Shown here: positions 47,796-58,533 of the stretch, piece by piece
Position numbering within the stretch: the first letter of the stretch is position 1
Layout: each line of letters starts with the position of its first letter
Assembly (NCBI GenBank): GCA_017311315.1
Contig: CM029613.1
Span: 1,853,749-1,917,748, forward strand
DNA from: Dendrocalamus latiflorus
Lineage: Eukaryota; Streptophyta; Magnoliopsida; Poales; Poaceae
Direction: 5' to 3'
DNA length: 64,000 nucleotides
The notes under the pieces: generated by a model
The model's database searches: none
The model's input: only the letters and a program-made list of their open reading frames with translations
What the model was told of the DNA's origin: nothing
Program-made: the position numbers and the translations under genes

Positions 47796-48039
47796 GAGTC
47801 TGTTCTTTTCAGCTTTTAAAAGCTGCTTTTTGACTTTTTCTACAGTAACTAGCTTTTAAACAGTGTATTTTTTTAAGATAGGGTCGACTAGTTAATTATA
47901 GTACATATTGTACCGATTTCATTTATATCGGTAAAAACCGCACGTAAATTTATATTACTCTGTAATCTCTCGTTCAAATAGCCCAAAAGGCATAAGTCGT
48001 ACCTAAAAGTCATAAATTTCAGTAAAAAAGAACAGACCC
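47796..48039. mobile_element. Second Tourist-like MITE abutting the first
   Basis: Starts GAGTCTGTTCTTTTCAGC and ends 'aaaaaagaacagaccc'. TAA lies on both sides (47793-47795 and 48040-48042). The left TAA is shared with the preceding MITE. Confidence 0.8.
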
Positions 48040-48042
48040 TAA

Positions 48043-49266
48043 AACCGTGTGAAATACTCTACTCCCCCGTTCTCGCGTTCCCTTGCACACCGGAGTAACG
48101 TACCACCTTTTCTTCTCTGGTGCGTCGTCGATTCAAACTAGGTTATTGATATTCCGTTCCTCCTACCACTACCACGCTCAGCCCGGACATTTCCTTTTTC
48201 TTTTATCTTTGCTTGGAAGAGAATGGAGCAAAGGTTTCTTTTTCAGGAAAAGAATTGGTGCTGCAGGTTACGTGCCCATGACGTATGTCGAGCGTGGAGG
48301 ACAGGAGCGCTAGCATTAGCATGCATGCTACGCTGACGGGTAGGATTTGTTTCATCGACCAATGAATGGTCTTCGCAGTGATCTTAACGTTGGCGCCGAG
48401 CATAGCGATGCGGTTCACGTTGTGCTGCTTCACCAGACGAGATAAGCTGACAGCAACGCAGCCGCGATAAAGGCGATGGTTGGGTCTTGGGCGTGGCAGA
48501 CAAGTATGATGAATCCCTTTTGATACATGGATTTTTGCCGATCCTGAACTCAGTGAGACGCAATCTGCCCTGTTATCATCTCACTGTGTTTTGCATCACG
48601 CCTGCTCCAGTGTTTTTTCTCGTCCGAGACTCGGCAGGTGAAAGTCATGATTTGCTCGTCTCTTTACTTGCAGAATTACAGATCCTTACACTTCAGCAGC
48701 AACGTCGGTCTCATGTTTACATATATGTGCATACATATATATGTATACCAGTATCATTACGGAATACACTGACAGAAAAGGAAACAAAAAGAGAACACCA
48801 GACATACGAGGAAAAAAAAGGGAGAACTGCAACATTCCACACACTGAACAAAGAAAAAAGTTGCTGGACAAGAACTTTTTTTTTTCTGAACTGGCCAAGC
48901 TCATGCATCCTAAAGTGATCATCTACCAGCAGATTGACGAGAGAACACGTTCACATGCCAGAGCGAGTACTGGCAGTGGTGCCTGGCGAGCACTAGCACT
49001 AGCACTAGCACAAGCACCAGCCAGCCAGCCAACCAAGCCGGCTTCCTAAAAAGGGAGTGTAAGAGAATCTATCAATTTTGACCACTAGCTGAAGCTTTCT
49101 GTCCATCGATGGGGACATCTCCTTCCCCGTATGCAGTAGTGCTTGCTTGTAGTTTACCGGAAGTAGATCTCCCCGAGAGCAGGTTTACTGCAACGAATTA
49201 CTGAATATATGAGTTCATGGCCACTGCGAGGATACATTTGATCTGGCTGTAGAAAGGGTAAAGCTA
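48043..49266. other. Spacer, no recognised gene
   Basis: Several open frames of up to 143 codons overlap on both strands without known domains. A 'gcactagcactagcac' microrepeat with 'cagccagccagccaa' occurs at about 48990-49030. A short TA/CATA-rich patch lies at 48718-48745. Confidence 0.35.
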
Positions 49267-49804
49267 TAAGGGCATCTCTAATGGTCTGAGTCAGCTAGCT
49301 ATATGTATATATACATCAGCATATATCCTATGTGGAGGAAAGAGAGTATGCAAAAAAAACCGAGCCAGCTCTTCCTTAAGCACTAGTCTATAACGCAAAA
49401 CGAGGCAGCCTCTATAAATGATAGTTCTTTTCTGTGTGTGCATGTAAGCATCAAATAGCTATCCTTATAGATAGTTCTTTAGAATGCTAGCTTTTAGTGT
49501 GTACTATGGGCCTGTTTGGGACTGCTCTGCTCCAGGTTTTTCAGCTCTGCTCCCAGTTTGTCTAGCCAAACAGATCCAGCTCCAAGAAAAAGGTGGAGTT
49601 GAGGGCCAACTCCACATTTTTTGTGGAGCTCCTCAATGGGTACTCCAGAAACTAGAGATTCATACCTCCTCATGGAGTTGAGGGAAAATTACCCACCTAT
49701 GCCATTGATTACACAAACATACTCCTTCGTTCTTTTTTCTTTCTTTCTTTCTTCCGCACGGCCTCCTCACGCTGCGCCCCGCCGGCCGTCGCCGCTGCGG
49801 CCGC

Positions 49805-50408
49805 CCCGCCACGCGCGTCGCGGGAGCACCTCCACTCCCTCCTGGCCCTCGCCCGCCTCCTCCCCGCCGGCGCCCCCGGCGCGCCGCCCCCGCCTCCGCT
49901 CCTCGCGTTCCTCACCCCCCACGCCTTCCTGTCGCCGTCCTTCTGGCCCCAGTCCTTTGCCCCCGCGCCCTTCCTCTCCAGGCTCCTCCCCCTCCTCGCC
50001 GCCGCGCCCGCATCCCCCGCCCTCTCGCCCGCCGTCGCCGCCGCGCTCGACGTCGCCGACCCGGCATCCACGCCGCTCTCCCGCGCCTTCCTCTCCGCCG
50101 CGGCCGCCAGCCCCCCGCTGCTTCTCCCCGCAGATGCCGCGCCCATTGCCGCTCGGCTGCTCCTCGAGTGTGGATGCTGCCAAGCTGCAGTGGTGGTGCT
50201 GGTCTGGAGCATTTCAGCTATGGATGCTGATAGCAAGTCTTCCAAGGATATGCTCCAGCAGACTCTTGCTTGGTTCATCGAAGCCACCAAGTCCTGCATC
50301 CTCTCATCGTGGCGGAAACTGAAGATTTGCGAGGAGCTATTTTGCACACTGCTCTGTGATATGATAAGCTGTTTAAGTAAAATACAACATATTAGACTAT
50401 TAATGAGG
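49805..50408 (+). pseudogene. Captured gene fragment, exon 1 (unknown protein)
   Basis: An open frame without an obvious start runs from about 49817 (REHLHSLLALARLLPAG) through LLAFLTPHAFLSPSFWPQSF and RLLPLLAAAP. It goes on to AAPIAARLLLECGCCQAA and QQTLAWFIEATKSCILSS, up to 'atgag/gtaatg' at about 50408. The Pro/Ala-rich start, helix-rich continuation and strong codon bias towards G/C at third positions look like a real grass gene. I do not recognise the family. The next exons follow at 50489 and 50720, so genomic DNA, not a processed mRNA, was captured. The exon 1/2 phases do not agree without another splice site, so function is unlikely. Confidence 0.6.
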
Positions 50409-50488
50409 TAATGTGTAAATGGTAAATGTTATGTCAGCAATACTGACTATGAACATCTGTTATCTTTCTTATTTAGAATCAATTACAG

Positions 50489-50590
50489 GTTCTATGGCTG
50501 TATTTAGCTACTAGCAAAGATGAACCTTCTTGTCCTATTATTTGTGCTGCTGCTGTTGGAATTTTTACACATAACAAAATGTCATCGCAG
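50489..50590 (+). pseudogene. Captured gene fragment, exon 2
   Basis: After acceptor 'aattacag' the frame reads VLWLYLATSKDEPSCPIICA and AVGIFTHNKMSSQ, then donor 'gtgtgt'. 102 nt, phase 0 on both sides. Confidence 0.6.
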
Positions 50591-50719
50591 GTGTGTGAAA
50601 TCTATCATTTTCTTGCCTTTTTGACATGTTAGCCTGTTGATATGCTATGCTCACCCTCCTGAGTCATGATATACCTTATTTGCAAGAGCATTATTTGCTG
50701 ACATATTTATATGAAACAG

Positions 50720-50811
50720 GGACTCATGGAGACTCTTGAAATCTTCATTGGACAGCTAAGGCAGTTATTTGGTCTAAAACCAAATTATCGTGCACAATAC
50801 ATGGATGTGGC
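50720..50811 (+). pseudogene. Captured gene fragment, exon 3 (partial)
   Basis: After acceptor 'gaaacag' the frame reads GLMETLEIFIGQLRQLFG and LKPNYRAQYMDVA. It continues from exon 2 in phase. The right border is unclear. Confidence 0.55.
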
Positions 50812-51330
50812 AGTTATTATGTATCGGAACACTTGCATTCGTAGTCATTTTGGTTTAAACTACTCTCTAGTTATCTATGGACAATTATTTGTATTCGAAT
50901 GATGGACTTTGTTAATTATCTATCATGCACGTTGCAATTTATGGGACAAAAGGATGGAATTATTTGACCAAAATATTTTTTTTTGGTTTTATAGAATAAA
51001 TTAATTGCGATTATAATATTTTACATCATATTTCAATTGGCAAAAAAAAATTCAGTTACATATGCTCCGCAGACATCAAAACATACACCAAACATCATTC
51101 AGGGGCACATTGGACCTTTCTCAGGGAAACCTCACATTCTTGGAGCTGGAGCTAGCTGCGTGCCAAACAGGACCACCTGCTCCAGGAACTTCACAGTGGA
51201 GCTGCTCCATGGTGGAGTTGGTGGAGCAGAGCTGAAAAAACTGGAGCAGAGCAGTCCCAAACAAGCCCTATATAAATGATGTGAAAATCTTCTAGTTAGT
51301 TGCTAGCTAGAACCATTAGAGATGCCCTAA

Positions 51331-51833
51331 GCTAATGTATGCTACAACTACTGTTCACTAGTAGTAGTACTTCCTAGTGGCTTAGTGCTATCCTTCATGT
51401 AATGGTGAGATATCATGGCACGCTTATGAGATACAGAGGATCGTCTTTGTCCATACGCGTGATGAGTGGTGACATGGCGCATGCGTGCTATTCCTTTTCT
51501 TTTTCCCTCAAGGGGAAGTGAAGAAATTCAACGTGTGCGCCTGCGCTTGATTCCCTGCTGCTAACAAATGCCCATGCTGAACATATAGAAATATTTGCCG
51601 AAGACATTTTCAGTTGCATTTGGTGCGTATATATTGCCTGCAGGAATATGTCTTCCTGGAAAGTCCCATTCACTTGAAGTTTTGAATATAAACTGTAAAC
51701 TGTTGAATTGATAATTGGATAGCTTTTTATAAACGTAGGCGTATTGCTTTCTTGTTTTGCAAGGTTACTCTTGTTTAGTCTGTCTTGGGCTGTACATCTA
51801 GCACCTATAGCGTGTTTTTCTGAAATGGATTAT
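51331..51833. other. Spacer, nothing recognised
   Basis: AT-rich with short frames only. Confidence 0.3.
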
Positions 51834-53062
51834 TGTACCATCCCAAAATTGGGAATTGCCGAAATTGTCAAAAGTTTAAAATATCTTGCTGCTTTTCGGC
51901 GTTAATTAAAATTTTTTCGGCATCCACTGAGATTATTGATTTGATTTGGTTAAGTGATTCAAATAATGAAAATAAAAATCATGGATCAAGAACCAAAATA
52001 ATTGGAAATCGAATTGAGCAAAATATGGATTTGATTTTTCAAATCAGAAAAAGAGTTTCAAAATCAAAATTTATTAATGGCAAAACACAAAGCAAAATTA
52101 AATTTTGCATCCATAATTTGGGCCAAGGATTCAAATTCCTAGTTTGAATTCAAAAGCAAAACTCAAAACTCCAATTAAGAATCCAACTCCAGAAATCAAT
52201 TTCCAATCTTGTGGGCCCACACTTTCTTCTTTCTCCCTTCTCTCTCTTACCGCCGATCACCACTTTCCCCTCTCCTTCTTCCCTTTCTTTCTTCCTCTCT
52301 TTTCCTCTTTCATATCCCCTTGTTCTGGAGCATGGCTAACCATCCCCAATGTTGGCGCCGCGCTGCTTAGCCCGCGTGCGTCACCCGCGCCACATATGTG
52401 CATGCATCATGCCGCACCGTGCACCCCTGCCCTTGCCCCCATGCGACTCGCACCACCCGCGCATAGCGCTACTTGCGCTGCCCGGTTGTGCCAGCATGCC
52501 CACTCATGCCACCATCCACTATGGAACATCAGTGTCGCATAGCTCCACGCCACGACCCCTTCATATTTAAGCCATGAGCTATTCCCCCCTCATCCACCAT
52601 TCTCCCCCAGCCAAGCTTGCGCCGACCACCACCCTCCCATGTCATTTCGCCCACCACTGTGAGCCCCGCTGCGAACCAACCACGTCATATCATGTTCTCA
52701 AGTGTCCTCCTCCCTTCCCAGTTAATTGCAATTCCATCGCCGCAACTCGTCACAACGCCGCTTCTTCTCCAAATCTGGCCAGAATCGCCTCTATCGTCGT
52801 CGTCTCTTCTCTGAAGCTTCTCCCTCCAATTCCTTCCTCTTAGAGCTTCACCTTGGTTCCCCAGAGCTCCTCCAACCGTTGGCTGAAGCTCCCCTACACC
52901 CAAGCACCGCCCCCACGGCAACCACCCCGCGTCGCCCCTGGCCGACGTCACCGACCAGCCTCGGCTCCTCTCCGGCCATACCATCACTGATGGAAAGTTG
53001 CCCTAGTCCCCTCCAGCTCATTTTTGCCCCTCTCTTCCTCTCCCTTCCCTCCGACTGTCTGT
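51834..53062 (+). mobile_element. LTR-like block of a gypsy-type element (probable solo or truncated LTR)
   Basis: Starts TGTACCATCCCAAAATTGGG, a phrase I associate with grass gypsy LTR starts. It then goes from AT-rich to a pyrimidine-rich, GC-rich leader (52220-53060) with Pro/Ser-rich frames and no domains. The right end is not defined; another repeat starts near 53064. Confidence 0.4.
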
Positions 53063-54224
53063 AAGATGGAGGAGGCTGACTAGAAGGGGGTGAATAGGTG
53101 GTCTAAAAATTCTCTTTCTATTATTATCAAATTATATTTGTCCAAACCAAATATATAATGTGGAAGCTTAACATAAATGGGTTTAGCACAAACAACACTT
53201 AAAATAATTATGTTCACCTAAGTGCACCAACAAATTAAGACTTTAGCAAGGTTTGAATTCTAGGAAGACAAGCAATTGATTTGATTCTATGAATGTAAAT
53301 TGCTTAAATATAAATTGAGTATAAGAAAACAAATCACAAATGATACAGTTGCTTTTTACCATGGTGTTCGGAAACTTGTCGGTTTCCCCTAGTCCACGTT
53401 GAGATAAGCCCAAACGAATTGGATCGGCTCTACGAATTAAGCTAATCACCTCAAATCCACTAGTAGTAGCCTTTTCCCATGCCGGGTAGGCAATCTTCAC
53501 ACTTCGCTGGATATTTCCACGACCTTCTTTGAGAAGATCACCGTGCACGACGCCTCCAACGCCATCTAGGAGTCGGCAACCTCCAAGAGTAATAAGTCAA
53601 GCCCCTCACTTGACTCTCACCATGTGCAATAAATGCACAAGCTCAAATGGATACTAAATCCACCTCTAGATGCAACATATGCAATTTAGAGTTTTCCTTC
53701 TTACTTATAAGATGCAACACATGCACAAATTGAGAGGAGGACCTCACACTATCTTAAAGGAATGTCAAGGGATGCAGCAAGATTTGCTCCAACCGGCCAC
53801 AAGTGGGTATATATACCCACACCACAAAAACTAACCGTTGGAAGCAAAACCTCTGAAAAACAGGATTTCCGAAAGTACTGCCGGCTTACGACCGGTACTT
53901 CTGCTCCCCTCAGCAACGGTCAGAAAACTAGCCATTGAAGACAAATCTGGTAGTTCTGACGTGCAAAGTCTGGTACTACTGACCATCGAAAGTACCACAG
54001 TACTCGTGTAGAACTATAGATTCACCGGGGATGAGACGACATCCACATAGATGTCTTTCTGGAAAAAACATACTGCTACACAAGCTGGTCATTTTGAAAT
54101 TCAGAAGTACTGCTCATACAGAGCTGGTAGTTTCGCTCGCTGATCAGACCGCTCACACAGAGCCGATCGGACCGCTCACATATAGCTAGTCAGAAGTTTC
54201 AATCATCGACTACACTGGTCCTCG

Positions 54225-54760
54225 ACCACGTCGAATGGTTCGACCACTCAGGTATCCAACCTCGTTGATCTCTGACCATGTTGTCCGGTTCGACCACACA
54301 GGTCTCCGACTATGCTGGTCTCCAACCACGCTGTTTAGATCGACCACAGATGTCTCCGACTACGCTGGTCTTCGACCACGCGGTCTGGATCCACCACACA
54401 GGTCTCCCGACTATGCTGATCTCCGACCACATTGGTTTTGATCACTAAGGTCTCAACCACGTCAACCATGTCGATATTTGACAACGTCAATCTTCGATCA
54501 CACAGATCTCTGACTACTATGTCGATCTTTGACTACATTGTATCAATCACGTCAGTTTGACTATGTTGGTTTTGACCACACAGGTCTCAACCATATTGGT
54601 TTCGATCACACAGATCTCGACTATATCGGTTTTGACCACGTTAGTTCAACCACGCTGGTTTCAATCACACAGATCTTGACCTTATTGGTTCAACCACACT
54701 GGTCTTCTAACCATGTTGGTTCTCGACCACGAAGATCTTCGACCACTAACGAACGTGGTA
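54225..54760. repeat. Degenerate tandem array with CGACCAC / GGTCTC words
   Basis: The first part has units of about 60 bp ('tctccgactatgctggtct' plus 'cgaccacacagg'). The second part has shorter units of about 30 bp ('ggttttgaccacacaggtct', 'cagatctcgactatat'). The order and spacing drift. Confidence 0.7.
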
Positions 54761-54859
54761 GTTCCGTAATTACAACGCCAATAATTCCGACTAGCGGTAG
54801 TACCCCGGAAACAGTGTAGCAGTTCTGATTTTCCTGAGAATTTGCAGATACTTCAATAG

Positions 54860-55145
54860 ATTTTGCAAAACACATTTGCACACTAGTATCACATACATAT
54901 GGATTAAACATGATTCCCAACAAGTTGCAAAACACATTTGCACACTTTTAGAATCATGTCATAAGGATTATATGAGTTTCAACCATTTGCAAAGCACATT
55001 TACAAATATAAACATTATACCACAAGGAATAGGAAACATGGACTTCAAACACGTACAAAACACATTTGTGATGTATAGTCCCATGTTACAAGGATTCAAC
55101 ACATGAGTCACAACTATTTACAAAACACATTTGCAAATATAAGCA
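54860..55145. repeat. Five-copy imperfect repeat with GCAAAACACATTTGCA
   Basis: 'caaaacacatttgca' or a close variant occurs near 54866, 54927, 54988, 55055 and 55120. Spacing is 61-67 bp, with 'acaaggatt' and 'catg' shared in between. Confidence 0.8.
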
Positions 55146-55260
55146 TCATACTAAGGAGAGCTAGCACAAGTGAGGTTGAGCTATCAACACATGATGAGAC
55201 TCAATCTACTAGACACGACCCATCTTAATAGTACGACAACATATACTACCAATCAAGTAG

Positions 55261-57014
55261 GATCAAGATTCGAATAAAGACGAGGATAAAAAAATCAAGA
55301 CCACTGACTGAGAAGGCTTTGAATAAGATCAAGGCCACGGTAAGCTGAGTGAGGCAAGTCATTATTTTGATCATATCATGCCTACCCTTTTGAATGCAAA
55401 TTATTTCATTTAAAAATATCAAATTGCATGCTTTACTTTGTTACATAAATTATATTCATATTTGTTCATAGTTAATTCCTTATGGATAATTGGCTAATTA
55501 TACCCCACTCCATCGCTTTGAACATAAACCCTTGTTGCCTAAGAATTAACGATAAACATTTTAGCTATAAATCATATATAAGCACCATGCTTAGTTTTGC
55601 TTAGATACACGGGGGTATTAAATTGCCCTATTATATTTTCAATCATGAAACTGGTTTTGGACAGCCATTGAAGAGAAATGGCTGCTACATTCAGATAATT
55701 TAGTATATGCTTCTCAAAAACCCTAAAACTTACTTTACTTATTTGGACAAATGGTAAGAGTGGTTGGTGTAGATGTAGCACGAGATATTGTGGTTTGTGG
55801 TAGCATCACCCAGATAAGTTTAAGGATTGAATTTTGTTATGATGTAAAACAATACAACTACAAGTCTATAATGGATTTGATCTGATCAACTAATTTGCAT
55901 CGACTCGGTGTGGGTTGCGTCATCTGGTGGCACACGATCTTCTAGAGCGGGTGGACATAGCCACATAGTGGTGGAAATCTTAGCAGGTACGACATCGCTA
56001 AGGAGATGCAATGTAAAGGTTTTGTAGAGATCTTCTTGATTCACATGTCCAAGAAAATGTGTGAAATATAACAAGTTAATTATCTCTTATGACTAAAGTG
56101 TACAGTCTCTTTAAAATAGCTATACCCACGGTCAAGAGTGGGCATGAGAACTTATTCGAGTTAGTGTTTATTTCTAAAACTTTATGGATGGATGAAAACT
56201 CGCCGGACAGATGTAGCCCTGAATTGTTTTCCCCTAGGCAGACATAACCCAGTGATGATAATGGCTGGATGTAACTAGCTACAGTGAAGGTAACCATACA
56301 CTGTAATAGGTGGATATAGTCTGCACTACTATTATTACTGCATTATATCAAACAACTTTAGAAAATCTGGTTTAGTTAAAACTGCTACATCTTAGGGAAT
56401 TTCTTATTTATTGTAACTTTCAAAATGGTGCCCTTAGGAAATAAAAGACCTCAAGCCTCATTTGATAGTCTTACATCTAATATTATTGCATTCTGTATGA
56501 TGACTTGTTGCATACCTTTGTACTCATCGTTGGTCAATTACTAATATTTAGTCAATAAGGAGGAGAAAGTCAAGTCCTACGGTCATCTAAATGAGTTGAC
56601 AGAGTTGGAAGATGTTGAGACTAAGAACTAGGTCATGAACCCCATTTAGCTGCCTGTGGACATGTCCTAAGGGACCCACCTGCGTGAAGTTCTGTTTTTG
56701 CCCCTGCTTTTTAATGATTTTGGCCTAATCAACCCATGAGTAAGTCCACTATTATATTTATATTTTCACAAGATATGATATTGATATACAATAATATATC
56801 TGTGAGCACTATCTACTAATCTACGGAATAGTATGATGAAAATCATAGAAGATTTTGAATTGGCAAAATTCGGATCCGACAATTACGGGTTCGTCTCCTG
56901 TTTAATACTACATGCCCATTGTTTTGTTTAATACTACATGCCCATTGTTTCCTTGACCTGGATGCACGCACATAAGCACTACTCCAGCAGGTGTGCTAGC
57001 TAGATTTTACTTAG
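55261..57014. other. AT-rich spacer; no gene seen
   Basis: Only short frames. A 31-bp unit ('tgtttaatactacatgcccattgtt') is repeated twice at about 56899-56952. Confidence 0.35.
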
Positions 57015-57016
57015 TA

Positions 57017-57277
57017 CATCCTCCATCAGGTCACAAATAAACGTTGTTTTAGATATCGGCACGGTCTACAAAATATAATTTTAATCACTAATTTTTATTG
57101 TAATATATTTATAAAATCTAATAAACTTATAGCATTGTAAAGTACTTTTCGAGATAAATCTGTACATATAATTTTTATATATCTAATTTAATATATTTCA
57201 AAGATATTGATAGTTAAAGTTTCAAAAACTTAATTGCATCTACATTCAAAATAATTTGTATTTGTAACTGAAGAGAA
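57017..57277. mobile_element. Stowaway-like MITE, degenerate
   Basis: Left end 'catcctccatcaggtcacaaa', right end 'tttgtaactgaagagaa', flanked by TA. The interior has 'cgttgttttagatatcggca' and 'aaaactt', the wording of Tc1/Mariner-derived Stowaway MITEs whose consensus end is CTCCCTCCGTC. Confidence 0.65.
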
Positions 57278-57279
57278 TA

Positions 57280-58306
57280 ATAACATGGGAAGAGTTCCTC
57301 TCCAATGCATTGCAAGAAAGTCATCAACTATCTATAAACAATCATCTGTTTCTCTTCTAATCACGGGGAGAATCCTATTCTATACCTACAGGCCACTTTT
57401 GGGGAAAACATTATTAAATAACCAAAGGGAAGGTTATAAAAGTACTCCAGCATTAGTAAGATAGGGACCGTTTCTCTGCATGAACAGCTACCACGCATGT
57501 TACCTCTACTTTGCATGCTAAGCAGTAGAAGAGGGGAAAAGAATAGGGGAGAGAAGAAAGGGAGTGAAGCTTCCATGCCTAAGTGAGCTGACAAGTGACA
57601 TGCACATGGAAAGTTTTGTTAAGTGTATGCCTAAACATGCTTTAACAAACCCTAATCTCCACTAATCCGACAAGCTAAAGTTACTAGGAGTGTTAACAAG
57701 CCAATGAGCTATCCTTAATTAAGTGGTCACTGGCTGCACAAAGGTGCATGATGAATTACTTATTGTTAGCTTCATGCATGCAGCTAGCTAGGCAAGTTAG
57801 TTATGCGGAGACATCGTTCCCCATCTTGTTAGGGTGTGAGAGAGTCGTGAGTGATCGATCCATTCACAATACACAAAGTTGCATGTCGAAGTAGATCAGA
57901 AGCAACCGTCACATTTGCAGTTTATTTTCTTTGAGTAGCTGTCAACTTTTCAATTTGTCAAAAAGGAAAAGACAGGTTCTTTAAAATGTATCATTACTTT
58001 TCACCTCCAAACAGGCCAACTTTAGGAACTTTGAATAGTAAGTACATCCCTAAACCGTGCGAATCAGCTGAATGCAGGGTGAGCAAGCCAGTTATGTCGC
58101 AACAAGACGGGAAGCCGGTGTTTATTCTTGCTGGCTTAGAAGAACCTGTATCTCCTACTACTGAGTACAATTTATATATTCTGGTTCAATTGTGTGATCA
58201 GTTGTATAATCATAGTGACTTTTCCGGTTGCCATTATTTCGTTTCAAGGAAATTTTTAGAAGCCTGGGTGAAACTAACTATAGTCAATAAACACAAACAG
58301 GTCTAT
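57280..58306. other. Spacer with one unassigned 107-codon frame
   Basis: The frame at 57986-58309 (+) contains SKPVMSQQDGKPVFILAG and SPTTEYNLYILVQLCDQL. I recognise no family. Codon usage is unremarkable and no splice partners are clear, so I do not call it a gene. Confidence 0.3.
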
Positions 58307-58533
58307 TGAGTTGCATGCACCAGCCAGTTCACCTAAAAACTTAAGCTGATGAGGAAAGGTGGGCAATTTACTTATACTTCAACACTTCTCCTCACGTGTA
58401 GGCTCCTTTAGACCTAAAGGTCTTGAACTCGGACCTCTTGGCTCTGATACCATATTGAGTTGCATGCACCAGCCAGTTCACCCAAAAACTTAAGCTGATG
58501 AGGAAAGATGAGCAATTTACTTATACTTCAACA
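58307..58533 (-). mobile_element. SMART-type miniature LTR retrotransposon, 227 bp
   Basis: Two 78-bp LTRs (58307-58384 and 58456-58533; TGAGTTGCATGC to CTTCAACA, three differences) enclose only 71 bp. On the minus strand the 71 bp start with TGGTATCAGAGCCA, the initiator-Met primer site. They end with a purine-rich 'GTGAGGAGAAG' before the second LTR. Tiny elements of this kind are known from grasses (SMART/FRetro129 class, established knowledge). Target duplication is not clear. Confidence 0.85.

Larger units (their letters stand above)
49508..51268 (+). mobile_element. TIR transposon carrying a captured gene fragment
   Basis: The ends are long inverted repeats of about 45 bp. The left reads GGGCCTGTTTGGGACTG then 'ctctgctccaggttttt'. 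The right is its complement, ending CAGTCCCAAACAAGCCC. Flanking TAT (49505-49507 and 51269-51271) is a 3-bp target duplication, confirmed by comparison with the unbroken MITE copy. The size of the duplication and the termini suggest PIF/Harbinger-like mobilisation, though TAT is not the usual TWA. There is no transposase. The interior holds host exons and introns, as in Pack-type elements. Confidence 0.85.
49270..51327. mobile_element. Tourist-like MITE (family B) split by a later insertion
   Basis: The ends are GGGCATCTCTAATGG and CCATTAGAGATGCCC, with TAA at 49267-49269 and 51328-51330. Its left part (49270-49507) and right part (51269-51327) align end to end with the uninterrupted copy at 47510-47792, apart from the 1761-bp insertion. 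Confidence 0.9.
53063..55260. mobile_element. Repeat-rich TE region with two tandem arrays, class uncertain
   Basis: Begins 'gactagaagggggtgaatag', a phrase frequent in grass repeats. It holds no coding region longer than about 100 codons and no recognised domain. Two tandem arrays (54225-54760 and 54860-55145) resemble transposon subterminal repeats. Short related words ('gaccatcgaaag') also occur near 9980-10050. I cannot define the ends. Confidence 0.4.

Noticed and set aside
57986..58309. 107-codon frame with MSQQDGKPVFILAG
   Set aside because: I considered an organellar or conserved small protein but could not match it to anything. There are no flanking exons, and it ends next to a mini LTR element.
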